From positions 1 to 16,386 of the forward strand of contig CATVTM010000047.1 of assembly GCA_958346935.1 (NCBI GenBank): 16,386 nucleotides of DNA, written 5' to 3'. Shown here one piece after another: positions 1-7,417 of the stretch (the stretch's first letter is position 1; every line of letters begins with the position of its first letter). This DNA is from an uncultured Collinsella sp. (GTDB lineage Bacteria; Actinomycetota; Coriobacteriia; Coriobacteriales; Coriobacteriaceae). A model generated the notes under the pieces. That model had not been told where the DNA came from and searched no databases. It worked only from the letters and a program-made list of their open reading frames with translations. The translations under genes and the position numbers were made by a program.

Positions 1-41
1 TTGGGCGCGGGGGGGTTTTTTTCTTGGCCGGGGCCCCCCCG
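1..41. other. Homopolymer-rich window edge, possible contig-end artefact
   Basis: The first 41 bases consist largely of runs of seven G, seven T and seven C with little other information. This is unlike any other spacer in the window. It follows the ppc terminator region on the minus strand and could be a second GC-rich hairpin, but the composition is more like low-quality sequence at the end of a contig. I assign no function to it. Confidence 0.5.
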
Positions 42-67
42 TAAATAAAACCCCCGGGCGGCCCCGG
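42..67 (-). terminator. Possible intrinsic terminator after ppc
   Basis: Read on the minus strand, a CCGGG/CCCGG stem with a GCCG loop (54-67) lies about 22 bases after the ppc stop. It is followed by GGG and a T-rich TTTTATTT (42-50). The stem is only 5 bp and the T tract starts three bases late, so the call is weak. The suspicious sequence just beyond it (1-41) further lowers confidence. Confidence 0.35.
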
Positions 68-89
68 ACAACGACTCCAGGGCTATCTA

Positions 90-2903
90 TTACCCCGTGT
101 TTTGCAGTCCTGCCGAAACTCCAGTCACAGTCGAAAGGATCAGGCTCATGTACTCGGCCTTCTTCTCCTCGGCCATCTCGTCCTGGTTCATACGAACCTC
201 GCGAAGGGCGCGAACCTGGGCGATGGACAGAGCGTCGACGTAGGGGTTACGGACGCGGACGGCGCAGCCGAGCACGCGGCGGCGCTGCAGCGGCCACTCG
301 TCACCGACGATGGCGAGGACCCACTTACGGGTGAGCTGCATCTCGGTAAAGACCTTCTCGGACAGATCCTCACGGTCACCCAGGTGCAGGTACATCTTGG
401 CGATGCGCTGGTCGGTCTTGGCAATCGACATCTCGATGTTGTCGATGAACGTGCGGAAGAACGGCCACTCCTGGTAGGCGGCCTTGAGCTGATCAAGATC
501 GCCAAACTGCTCGCAGGCAGTGCCCAGGCCGTACCAAGCGGCCAGGTTAATGCGGGCCTGGCTCCAGCTGAAGATCCACGGAATGGTACGCAGGTCGTCG
601 AGCGACTTGGCACCCAGGCCGCGCTTGGCGGGACGCGAGCCGATCGGCAGCAGGCCGACCTCGGTCAGCGGCGTCACGGTCGAGAACCACGGCGTAAAGT
701 CCTCGGTATTCAGCAGGTCCAGATAGCGCTCGTGGCTTGCGGCGTTGAGCTTCTCGGCCATATCCCAGAACTTCTGCGTGGTCTCGGTGTTGATCTTCTC
801 GACACTCGGGGCAGACTGAAGCAGCGTTGCGGCGGCAACGGACTCAACATGACGCTGAGCCAGCGTGCGGTTGCCGTAACGGGCAAAGATGACCTCACCC
901 TGCTCGGTGAGCTTAAAGAAGCAGTTGACCGAACCCTTGGGCTGCGCCAGCACGGCCTTATTGGCCGGGCCGCCGCCACGGCCCACGGCACCGCCGCGAC
1001 CGTGCATGAGCACCAGGTCGATATCGTTCTTCTCGGCCCACTTGGCAATGCGCTCCTGCGCAGAGTGCAGCGCGAGCATAGCCGTGGTAGGACCGGCATC
1101 CTTGGAGGAGTCGGAATAGCCCAGCATGACCTCCATGCGGCGGTTGGTCTGGGCAAGGCGCTTTTGCACCACGGGCAGCGTAAGCATCTGGTCGAGCACG
1201 TCGACGCAGCCCTCGAGATCCTCGAGCTGCTCAAACAGCGGGATCACGTCGAGCTCGGGGACATCCTCCTCATGTGCAAAGGACAGGTGGGCAAGCTCAA
1301 AGACGTCGGCCACATGCTGGGCGCTCTTGGTGAACGAGATGATGTAGCGGTGCGCCATCTTCTTGCCGTAACGCTTTTGGATGGAGCCGATAGCACGGAA
1401 GGTATCGATGACCTCGCGCGTCATGGGCTGCAGGTCGCCATGGATACCGTTCTCGTGGATATCCTTGAGGGCGCGGGCGTGCACCACGGAGTGCTGACGG
1501 AACTCCATCTCGACCATGTGGAAGCCGAAGGACTCGACCTGCCAGATGATGGTCTGGACCGGGCCGTAGGCGGCACGGACGGCACCGCAGGCAGCCAGCG
1601 AGCGCTGGACGACGCGCAGATCCTCCAGGAACTCATCGGCACTGTGGTACATAGTGTCGGTAATACGGCGCACGGTGGCGTTCAGACGGTCGGCCATGAC
1701 GAGCATGACGGCGCGATGCGGCTCGTGCTCGGAAATCAGTTCAGCACGTGCGGTGTACTGGGTGCTCATCTCGACCTGATGGTTCCACAGGTTGATGAGC
1801 TCGGCAGACGGCTTGCTGTAAGTGGCCTCGAGCGTGAGGTTACGGCCGATGCGGCGGCACTTGTCCTCGAGCTTGAGCACCATGTGGGTGAAGTACTTGG
1901 CGGCGACCTCACGGCTCACCTTGGCGGTGACGTTGGGGTTACCGTCGCGGTCGGAACCGATCCAGCTGCCGGGATGGAAGAACGCCGGGCACAGCGGCGG
2001 CACGGTACCGGCCTTGTCGCCCAGCACCCAGTCGTCAAAGCGACGATAGATGACGGGGATGACGTCGAACAGCGTGTTATCGAAGATGTCGATGATGGTA
2101 TCGGCTTCCTCGACCGGCGTGGGCTTCTTGAGCGCGATGGGGCTCGTACGCACCAGGGCGTCGATCTCCTGCAGCATATGGCGCTCGTTCTCCACCAGGT
2201 CGGAGCCGCCCAGACGCGGACGCTCCTCCAGCAGGTTGGAGATACGGCGAATCTTGCCCTCGACGGCCTTGCGACGGGCCTCGGTGGGATGTGCGGTAAA
2301 GACAGGATGGAACTCGAGCTTGCCGAGCAGCTCGTTGGCGCCCTCGACACCCATCTCGTTTACCAACTGGTGATAGGCGACGGTGAGCTCGTTGGCGGGA
2401 TCGACCTCGGTATCGGTCGATGCGCCGGCCTCGCGCTCGCGCAGCTGGGCCACGCGGTAGTTCTCCTCCGACAGGTTTGCCAGATGGAAGAAGCTCGTAA
2501 AGGCGCGGACGATAACCTGCTGCTTATCGAGCGGCAGGCTGTCGATAATATCGACGACCTCACGGAACGCCACAGCAGTGGACTCATCGGCGGTAGGTAC
2601 GCCCTGCTCATCGACGGCCTCGTCGGCAGCGCGCGTACCGGGGTTGCCGGCATTGGCCACAATTTCGGCCGACAGGATTTTGTCGAACAGGTCCGCGATC
2701 TCGGGATCATACTCGCTAAGCACACGACGCTCCAGGCGCAGGAACAGCGCCAGATTGTCGCGCAGCTCCTCGGGGATCTCGATCTCGGCGAGACGCTCCC
2801 TGGACTCGGCATTCGAGCCGATTCGGTTAACGAGGCGGTTGACCACGGCAGCGACGCGCGCCGCGGCTTCGGGTACAGACTGGTTGCTTAGGTTCTCAGC
2901 CAC
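90..2903 (-). CDS. ppc: Phosphoenolpyruvate carboxylase
   Basis: This cytosolic enzyme adds bicarbonate to phosphoenolpyruvate to give oxaloacetate and phosphate, refilling the C4 pool. Positions below are counted from the upstream ATG at 2915. The catalytic-histidine motif HPVFTAHPTE is at about 203-212, GSWIGSDRDGNPNVT at 316-330, VMLGYSDSSKDAG at about 596-608 and HGRGGAVGRGGGP at 638-650. The protein ends in the canonical QNTG, so it is complete. A length of about 937-941 residues fits the family. Two starts compete. ATG at 2915 has AGGAGG only one base before it. GTG at 2903 has GGAGG four bases before it and is preferred, giving 937 residues. It lies downstream of hisS, but a terminator and its own promoter separate them, so it is probably monocistronic. 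Function is near certain; the start is not. Confidence 0.97.
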   Translation of the reverse strand: MAENLSNQSVPEAAARVAAVVNRLVNRIGSNAESRERLAEIEIPEELRDNLALFLRLERRVLSEYDPEIADLFDKILSAEIVANAGNPGTRAADEAVDEQGVPTADESTAVAFREVVDIIDSLPLDKQQVIVRAFTSFFHLANLSEENYRVAQLREREAGASTDTEVDPANELTVAYHQLVNEMGVEGANELLGKLEFHPVFTAHPTEARRKAVEGKIRRISNLLEERPRLGGSDLVENERHMLQEIDALVRTSPIALKKPTPVEEADTIIDIFDNTLFDVIPVIYRRFDDWVLGDKAGTVPPLCPAFFHPGSWIGSDRDGNPNVTAKVSREVAAKYFTHMVLKLEDKCRRIGRNLTLEATYSKPSAELINLWNHQVEMSTQYTARAELISEHEPHRAVMLVMADRLNATVRRITDTMYHSADEFLEDLRVVQRSLAACGAVRAAYGPVQTIIWQVESFGFHMVEMEFRQHSVVHARALKDIHENGIHGDLQPMTREVIDTFRAIGSIQKRYGKKMAHRYIISFTKSAQHVADVFELAHLSFAHEEDVPELDVIPLFEQLEDLEGCVDVLDQMLTLPVVQKRLAQTNRRMEVMLGYSDSSKDAGPTTAMLALHSAQERIAKWAEKNDIDLVLMHGRGGAVGRGGGPANKAVLAQPKGSVNCFFKLTEQGEVIFARYGNRTLAQRHVESVAAATLLQSAPSVEKINTETTQKFWDMAEKLNAASHERYLDLLNTEDFTPWFSTVTPLTEVGLLPIGSRPAKRGLGAKSLDDLRTIPWIFSWSQARINLAAWYGLGTACEQFGDLDQLKAAYQEWPFFRTFIDNIEMSIAKTDQRIAKMYLHLGDREDLSEKVFTEMQLTRKWVLAIVGDEWPLQRRRVLGCAVRVRNPYVDALSIAQVRALREVRMNQDEMAEEKKAEYMSLILSTVTGVSAGLQNTG

Positions 2904-2947
2904 GTTTCCTCCCATTCCTCCTTCTATGCACGTAACATGCGGTATTC

Positions 2948-2953
2948 ATTATA
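2948..2953 (-). promoter_or_regulatory. Putative -10 box of the ppc promoter
   Basis: The minus strand reads a perfect TATAAT here, about 45 bases upstream of the preferred ppc start. No good TTGACA-like -35 hexamer exists at 16-18 bp spacing; the region contains TGTCGA. The sequence immediately upstream is AT-rich and contains copies of an AGAAATAC motif that might bind a regulator. This is a prediction from the -10 box alone. Confidence 0.55.
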
Positions 2954-2960
2954 GGCACTT

Positions 2961-3039
2961 GAGAAATACTTTCGACACTGATTGCGCTTTACCACACAAA
3001 AGTATTTTCTGCATTGCAAGGGTTTTTGCCCCAAATGGT
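2961..3039. promoter_or_regulatory. Three AGAAATAC-like boxes upstream of ppc
   Basis: GAGAAATACTTT starts at 2961, its inverted relative AAAGTATTTTCT lies at 2999-3010, and GTATTTCTC at 3031-3039 is a second perfect inverted match to the first nine bases. The first box sits just upstream of the predicted ppc -10 box, where an activator or repressor could act. No known operator consensus is matched convincingly, so the regulator is unknown. Confidence 0.3.
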
Positions 3040-3060
3040 CGTATTTCTCGGTGGACGGCA

Positions 3061-3103
3061 TACACAAACGGGGGCATTCCGCATAAATGCGAAACACCCC
3101 CGT
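3061..3103 (-). terminator. Intrinsic terminator after hisS
   Basis: An outer ACGGGGG/CCCCCGT stem (3068-3074 with 3097-3103) encloses an inner CGCAT/ATGCG hairpin, with a mismatched stretch between them. On the minus strand the stem is followed by TTTGTGT. It lies about 60 bases beyond the hisS stop and before the ppc promoter, which is the right place and orientation to end the hisS transcript. The T tract is interrupted, so efficiency may be moderate. Confidence 0.7.
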
Positions 3104-3160
3104 AACAATCGCTCGCGATGGACGGGACACCCAAGCGGGTCCGCAGCTCAAAAAGATGCG

Positions 3161-4474
3161 CTACAGGCGCTCGCGAACCGCCTCGACGACGTTGGCCAGA
3201 TCGGCAAGGACCTCTTCATGGCTCTCCATGTCGCGCACCTTGACCTTGCCGGCGGCAAGCTCGTCGCCGCCCAAGACCAGGATGAGCTTGGCGCCCACCT
3301 TATCGGCCTGCTTAAACTGGGCCTTGAGCGAACGGCCCTGATAGTCGGCCTCGGTCACGATGCCTGCGGCGCGAAGCTCCTGCGTAATGGCAAAGACGTT
3401 CTGGCGCAGCTCCTTGCCGGCGTTGGCGACATAGACGCACGGGGCCTCCTCGGCACCCAGGTCGCTGCCAAAGGCCTGCAGGGCCAGCAGGGCGCGCTCA
3501 AAACCGACAGCGAAGCCGACGCCTGCCGTGGGCTTGCCGCCCTCGAGCTCGACCAGGCCGTCATAGCGGCCGCCGCCACCGATGGAGCCGACACCGGCGC
3601 CAGGGGCCTCGACCTCAAAGACGGTGCGGGTGTAGTAGTCCAGACCACGCACCAGGGTGGGGTCCTCGACATACTCGATACCGGCGGCATCCAGATAGCG
3701 CTTGACCTGCTCGTAGTGCTCGCGGCACTCGTCGCACAGGTTGTCACCCATCAGCGGCGCGTTGGCCATGATCTCGCGGCAGTGGTCGTTCTTGCAGTCG
3801 AAGGCGCGCAGCGGGTTGAGCTCGGCGCGCTCGCGGCACTCGTCGCACATCTCGTCTGCGTGATCGAGGATAAACTGCTTGACCTGCTCGCGGTAAGCCG
3901 GACGGCACTGGGCGTCACCCATCGAGTTGATGAGCAGACGGAGCTTGGAAAGGTCGAAGCCCAGGCGCTTGTAGAACTCCATGAGCATGATGATGCACTC
4001 GGCGTCTGCCGCCGGATCGGGAGCGCCGAGCCACTCGATGCCCACCTGATGGAACTGGCGCAGGCGGCCCTTCTGGGGACGCTCGCCGCGGAACATGGCC
4101 TCGGCGTAGTACGCCTTAAACGGCGTGGAGCCCTGAGGCACCAGGTTGTTCTCCACGACGGCACGCACCACACCGGCCGTGCCCTCGGGACGAAGCGCCA
4201 GGCGCTGCTTGGGCTTGAGCTTGGTGTCGGTGCCCTCGGCAAAGACGCGCTCCAGGTTGGCGCCGCTAAAGACGCGGAACATCTCCTTGCGCACGACGTC
4301 GGTCGACTGGCCGATGCCATGGACAAAGACGTCCACCTGCTCGATCGCAGGCGTCTCGATGGGCTTAAAGCCAAACGGCTCGAATACGCCGGCAGCAATC
4401 TGCTGCATCTTTTGCCAGGCGCGCATCTCGGCGCCGATAAGGTCGCGGGTTCCCTCCGCCTTCTGTGCCTGCAT
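3161..4474 (-). CDS. hisS: Histidyl-tRNA synthetase
   Basis: This class II aminoacyl-tRNA synthetase joins histidine to tRNA-His in the cytosol. Counted from the preferred ATG, the adenylation motifs are LRPEGTAG (about 94-101), the motif 2 loop with FRGERPQKGRLRQFHQ (128-143), the HisA motif LVRGLDYYTRT (274-284), GGGGRYDGL (299-307) and motif 3 GVGFAVGFERAL (318-329). A C-terminal anticodon-binding domain follows. At 437 residues it has normal length. The insertion between motif 2 and HisA carries two CxxC pairs (C210/C213 and C247/C250) plus other cysteines. The frame opens at TTG 4480, but ATG at 4474 has AAAGGTG seven bases upstream and is a better start. It is bounded by a terminator downstream and a three-hairpin spacer upstream. 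No aspS, a frequent partner of hisS, follows. Confidence 0.97.
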   Translation of the reverse strand: MQAQKAEGTRDLIGAEMRAWQKMQQIAAGVFEPFGFKPIETPAIEQVDVFVHGIGQSTDVVRKEMFRVFSGANLERVFAEGTDTKLKPKQRLALRPEGTAGVVRAVVENNLVPQGSTPFKAYYAEAMFRGERPQKGRLRQFHQVGIEWLGAPDPAADAECIIMLMEFYKRLGFDLSKLRLLINSMGDAQCRPAYREQVKQFILDHADEMCDECRERAELNPLRAFDCKNDHCREIMANAPLMGDNLCDECREHYEQVKRYLDAAGIEYVEDPTLVRGLDYYTRTVFEVEAPGAGVGSIGGGGRYDGLVELEGGKPTAGVGFAVGFERALLALQAFGSDLGAEEAPCVYVANAGKELRQNVFAITQELRAAGIVTEADYQGRSLKAQFKQADKVGAKLILVLGGDELAAGKVKVRDMESHEEVLADLANVVEAVRERL

Positions 4475-4507
4475 GGGCAAACACCTTTCTTTTGTATCGC
4501 GTCATAG

Positions 4508-4522
4508 ATAATGGTCATTATA
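4508..4522 (-). promoter_or_regulatory. Putative hisS -10 box overlapping a 14-bp dyad
   Basis: On the minus strand TATAAT (4517-4522) lies about 43 bases before the hisS start. It overlaps the perfect inverted repeat ATAATG-GT-CATTAT (4508-4521), which could be an operator or just part of the AT-rich promoter. There is no recognisable -35 hexamer; that position falls in the GC-rich end of the adjacent hairpin. Confidence 0.45.
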
Positions 4523-4531
4523 CGGCACAAA

Positions 4532-4607
4532 CACAAACAGCGGCGGCGCGTCTGACCGAACGAGGGTATGGGGACTCGTTCGGCCAGACGCGCCGCCGCT
4601 GTTTGTG
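4532..4607 (-). repeat. 33-bp-stem hairpin 1 upstream of hisS
   Basis: The arms 4532-4564 and 4575-4607 are reverse complements over 33 positions around a 10-base loop. The only irregularity is A4555 opposite C4584. On minus-strand RNA this becomes a G.U pair, so the hairpin is fully paired in the direction of transcription. The 3' arm ends TGTTTGTG and is followed by TTTGTG. It could therefore be an oversized, possibly bidirectional terminator between the MFS gene and hisS. It sits directly against the predicted hisS promoter. Confidence 0.8.
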
Positions 4608-4669
4608 ATCCCTTTTCCTCCGTCCCCTTCGGATCACGTGATCCCTTGGGGACGGAGGAATAGGGATCA
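4606..4669. repeat. Nested palindrome, hairpin 2 upstream of hisS
   Basis: The whole 64-base segment is symmetric about 4637/4638. The outer arms (4606-4627 and 4648-4669) pair except for one T/T position. After three unpaired bases per side comes a perfect 14-bp palindrome, GGATCACGTGATCC (4631-4644). The right arm contains TTGGGGACGG, resembling the TTGGGGACGTT of the dyad at 13976-14035. It touches hairpin 1. Its function is unknown; a repetitive extragenic palindrome or protein site is possible. Confidence 0.75.
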
Positions 4670-4677
4670 TTTCGTAG

Positions 4678-4745
4678 GCCCGTGGCCGCCTTGGAAACCG
4701 AATGATGGTACGAGCATCCATTCGGCTTCCAAGGCAGCCACGGGC
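4678..4745 (-). repeat. Long hairpin 3 downstream of the MFS gene
   Basis: Arms from 4678 to about 4705 and from about 4718 to 4745 pair over some 28 positions. The three irregularities (4687/4736, 4697/4726, 4705/4718) are all C.A or A.C on the plus strand, so all become G.U or U.G in minus-strand RNA. It starts about 33 bases after the MFS stop codon, where a terminator would be expected, but no T tract follows. On the plus strand GTAG (4674-4677) directly precedes the stem, a feature also seen in some REP elements. Confidence 0.75.
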
Positions 4746-4777
4746 AGAACAGGCAAACAGGAATAGGCGGCGACCCG

Positions 4778-6082
4778 CTACTCCCCCGCCACGCTTGCGC
4801 GCAGCTTGGCGGCGATGGGCTCCGAGGCCAACAGGAATACGAGCATGACCGCAGAACACACCAGGCACACGATCCAGGTGCTCGCAAAGGAGCCCGTGGC
4901 ATCGAACAGCACGCCCGAGACGATAGCGCCCACGGTGCCGCCGACCATCTCGAGCGAGGTAATGGTGCCCGTGACCTTGCCGAGGTCGGCCATGCCAAAC
5001 TGCTTGGACGCGGCGATGGTAGGCGTGATGGTGCCCATGCACGTTCCGATACCAAAGCTCACAGCGGCGACAATGGGACCGAGGTCCGTCGTCGGGAAGC
5101 ACAGCGCCACGCAGGCGATAATGCACGCAACGGAGCCAAGGATATTGCCAAAGCGCAGGCCAAAACGGTCATAGATTGCGCCGAGCGAGATCTTGGCGAT
5201 AACGACGGTAACCATATAGGCCGAAAGCACAGTACCTGCCCACATGGGATCGTGGCCGCCCGTGACGATCTTGGCGCCGTTGACGGTAACGCTCGTCATG
5301 TTGGTGACCTGGTTGGGCAAGATGGCGCCGTTAACGAGACCCATAAAGAGGAAGGCGACGACAAGCAGCCAAAACGCCGGGCTCTTCTTGATACGAGACC
5401 AGCCGACGCTAACCTCGGGCGCCGTGTGCTCGTCCTTGTCGCCAGCCGTCGAGACGGACGGATCGCCAGGGTTCTCGCCGAGCGGCTTAAGGCCGATCTC
5501 GGAAGGCTTGGTGCGGAAGGAATAGGCCGTGATGGGCAGTGCCGCCACCATGCAGACGGCAGCGAGTACCAGGAACGCAGAGCGCCAGCCAACACTCACG
5601 ATAAGCGAGCTCACGATCGGCGAGAGAATGGCTCCGCCAAAGCCCGAACCCGAAAGTGCGATGGAAATGGCAAGGCCGCGTTTGGCGGTAAACCAGTTGG
5701 CGGTCACCAGGCTAATGAGCAGACGGGTCGAGGCCACAGCGAAGCAGCCCGAAACGGCAAAGAGCACATAGACCTGCCAAAGCTCACCCACAAAGCTCAT
5801 GCCCGCGAGCACCGCCGAGGTAGCGATAACGGTGAGCGAGCCCAATACGCGGCCACTCACCTTATCGGCAACATGGCCGATAACGAGCGAACCCACGACG
5901 CTCACCACGGTGGAGATAGCGTTGGAAATGTTGTACTGCGCAAGGGAAATGCCCAGGTCGCTGACGATCAGCGGCTGGAACAGGCTCATGCAGTTGACGA
6001 AAATCGTGTAGCACGTGGCCATGATCACGAAGCCGGAGGTCACCACGAGCCAGCCGGGGAAGAACTTACGCTGCTGGGGCAT
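4778..6082 (-). CDS. MFS transporter, oxalate/formate antiporter-like
   Basis: A 12-helix inner-membrane transporter of 434 residues. The signature loop NWFTAKRGLA (129-138), the glycine-rich SGSGFGG after it (144-150) and the FFPGWLVV start of the first helix (7-14) are typical of the OFA and monocarboxylate branch of the major facilitator superfamily. A charged cytosolic loop (about 190-235) separates the two six-helix halves. Its ATG lies three bases after the stop of the amidohydrolase. The ribosome-binding site AAGGAG is contained in the last codons of that gene, so the two are translationally coupled. The substrate is not evident. By context it may import the amide hydrolysed by the neighbour or export the product; by family, a small carboxylate is plausible. 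Confidence 0.9.
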   Translation of the reverse strand: MPQQRKFFPGWLVVTSGFVIMATCYTIFVNCMSLFQPLIVSDLGISLAQYNISNAISTVVSVVGSLVIGHVADKVSGRVLGSLTVIATSAVLAGMSFVGELWQVYVLFAVSGCFAVASTRLLISLVTANWFTAKRGLAISIALSGSGFGGAILSPIVSSLIVSVGWRSAFLVLAAVCMVAALPITAYSFRTKPSEIGLKPLGENPGDPSVSTAGDKDEHTAPEVSVGWSRIKKSPAFWLLVVAFLFMGLVNGAILPNQVTNMTSVTVNGAKIVTGGHDPMWAGTVLSAYMVTVVIAKISLGAIYDRFGLRFGNILGSVACIIACVALCFPTTDLGPIVAAVSFGIGTCMGTITPTIAASKQFGMADLGKVTGTITSLEMVGGTVGAIVSGVLFDATGSFASTWIVCLVCSAVMLVFLLASEPIAAKLRASVAGE

Positions 6083-6085
6083 TAG

Positions 6086-7387
6086 TTACTCCTTGTGGTC
6101 GGCGATATAGCCCAAAGCGACGGCGGCATAAGCCGCGGCGCCGAGAGGAAGCTCGGCATCGTTAAAACGCGCCTTGGGATGGTGCTGGGCAAAGTGTTCG
6201 TCCGTGTCGGTTACGGCCGCGCCCACGGTAAAGTACGCACTCGGAATCTCGCTCGAGATAAGCGCGAAGTCCTCACTCGCCATGGCGTGGAAAAGCGGCA
6301 AGAAAGCCGCCTTGGGCAGCACTGCGCCCACGTAGCCAAGCGACGCCTGAGTCATATCGCTGTCGAGTACAAGCGGCGGAACATCCGAAAGCGTCTCGAT
6401 GGTCGCCGGCGTACGATAGGTCGTGGCAACGCCGTTAACGACCTCCGCGATGCGGGTCTTGAGGTGAGCCATGAGCTCAACATCAAAGCCGCGCAGCGTT
6501 CCCTCGAGCACGCAGGTGTCGGGGATGACGTTGGCCGCCAAGCCGCCGGCGAACTTACCAACGGTAAGTGCGACTTCCTTGGCCGCCGGCACTTCGCGGG
6601 CGATAAGCTCCTGGAGCGCCAGGTGCACATGGACGCCGGCCGTGATGGGGTCGATGCAGATCTCGGGGCTCGAGCCATGGCCGCCCTTGCCCTGGAGCGT
6701 GATGCGGAAACCGTACACGCCCGAAAGCGCTGGACTGCCGTAGAGCACCAGGCCAAGCGGCGACTGGCTGTTGACATGCATAGCAAAGGCCGCCTGAGGG
6801 CGCGGGTTCTGCAGCAGGCCATCGGCGATGGCAGCGCGTGCTCCCTCAAAGGTCTCCTCGCCCGGCTGGAACAGCAATTTCACCGTGGCGTTGGCCTCCA
6901 CAAGCTCGGCCTCGCGGGCCTTGAGCAGGCGCGCCGCACCAAGCAGCGCCGTCGCGTGCATATCGTGACCGCAAGCATGCATGCAACCATTGGTGGATGC
7001 AAAGGGCTCGCCGGATTCCTCGACAACGGGTAGGGCATCCATATCGCCTCGGAGCATGACGACCGTTCCGGCCTGCTCGTCCTTGCACGTGCCATTGCCC
7101 TGAGCGGCCGCGGCCGCACCGGCACCGATCAGGCCAACAACACAGGAGCCGTCGACGAGCGTGGTATGGGGGATGTCCATCTCGTCCAGACGTGCCTGGA
7201 TATAGGCAGACGTCTGCGGAAGATTGTTACCCAGCTCGGGCATCTGGTGTAGATCGTGGCGCCACGCAGCGAGCTCGTCCGCAAAAGCCTGAGCTTCTGC
7301 GACAAGACCGTCGCCGATAGCGGTCTGCGCCGCTGTGGTAGCCTGAGGCGCTGGTTGCGGTTGAAAATCGGACAGAGCTGGTGCCAT
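6086..7387 (-). CDS. M20D amidohydrolase (N-acyl amino acid or related amide)
   Basis: A cytosolic metal-dependent hydrolase that cleaves an amide bond in N-acylated amino acids or related compounds. Counted from the preferred start, metal-site elements are CGHDMH (139-144), PGEE (175-178, catalytic glutamate), the histidine of FAMHVN (about 204) and HHP near the C-terminus (402-404). The dimerisation domain includes GFRITLQGKGGHGSSP (226-241). At 433 residues it has family length. The frame extends back to 7498, but ATG 7385-7387 has GGAGGG five bases upstream. The extra 37 residues would read back into the terminator of the preceding gene, so they are rejected. A short Ala/Gly-rich insertion (about 88-106) is unusual. 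It forms a coupled pair with the MFS gene. Exact substrate unknown. Confidence 0.93.
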   Translation of the reverse strand: MAPALSDFQPQPAPQATTAAQTAIGDGLVAEAQAFADELAAWRHDLHQMPELGNNLPQTSAYIQARLDEMDIPHTTLVDGSCVVGLIGAGAAAAAQGNGTCKDEQAGTVVMLRGDMDALPVVEESGEPFASTNGCMHACGHDMHATALLGAARLLKAREAELVEANATVKLLFQPGEETFEGARAAIADGLLQNPRPQAAFAMHVNSQSPLGLVLYGSPALSGVYGFRITLQGKGGHGSSPEICIDPITAGVHVHLALQELIAREVPAAKEVALTVGKFAGGLAANVIPDTCVLEGTLRGFDVELMAHLKTRIAEVVNGVATTYRTPATIETLSDVPPLVLDSDMTQASLGYVGAVLPKAAFLPLFHAMASEDFALISSEIPSAYFTVGAAVTDTDEHFAQHHPKARFNDAELPLGAAAYAAVALGYIADHKE

Positions 7388-7417
7388 AGATGCCCTCCAG
7401 TAACGTTTTTGCAGCAC

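Noticed and set aside
102..2891. A 929-codon open frame on the plus strand opposite ppc
   Set aside because: It is the antisense shadow of ppc, whose catalytic motifs are intact. The translation is low-complexity and rich in Leu, Gly, Val, Asp and His, as expected of an antisense frame.
3014..4507. A 497-codon plus-strand open frame opposite hisS
   Set aside because: It covers hisS and the hisS terminator, shows no recognisable domain and has no ribosome-binding site; it is an antisense shadow.
4508..4607. T-box riboswitch controlling hisS
   Set aside because: No T-box sequence or specifier stem was recognised, and the predicted promoter lies downstream of the hairpins, leaving a leader that is too short.
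4532..4745. CRISPR array
   Set aside because: The three repeats are different inverted repeats, not identical direct repeats separated by spacers, and no cas gene is present.
3751..5055. A minus-strand open frame spanning the MFS 3' end, the three hairpins and part of hisS
   Set aside because: It runs out of frame through two confirmed genes and the palindromic spacer and is Arg/Ser-rich; there is no evidence of translation.
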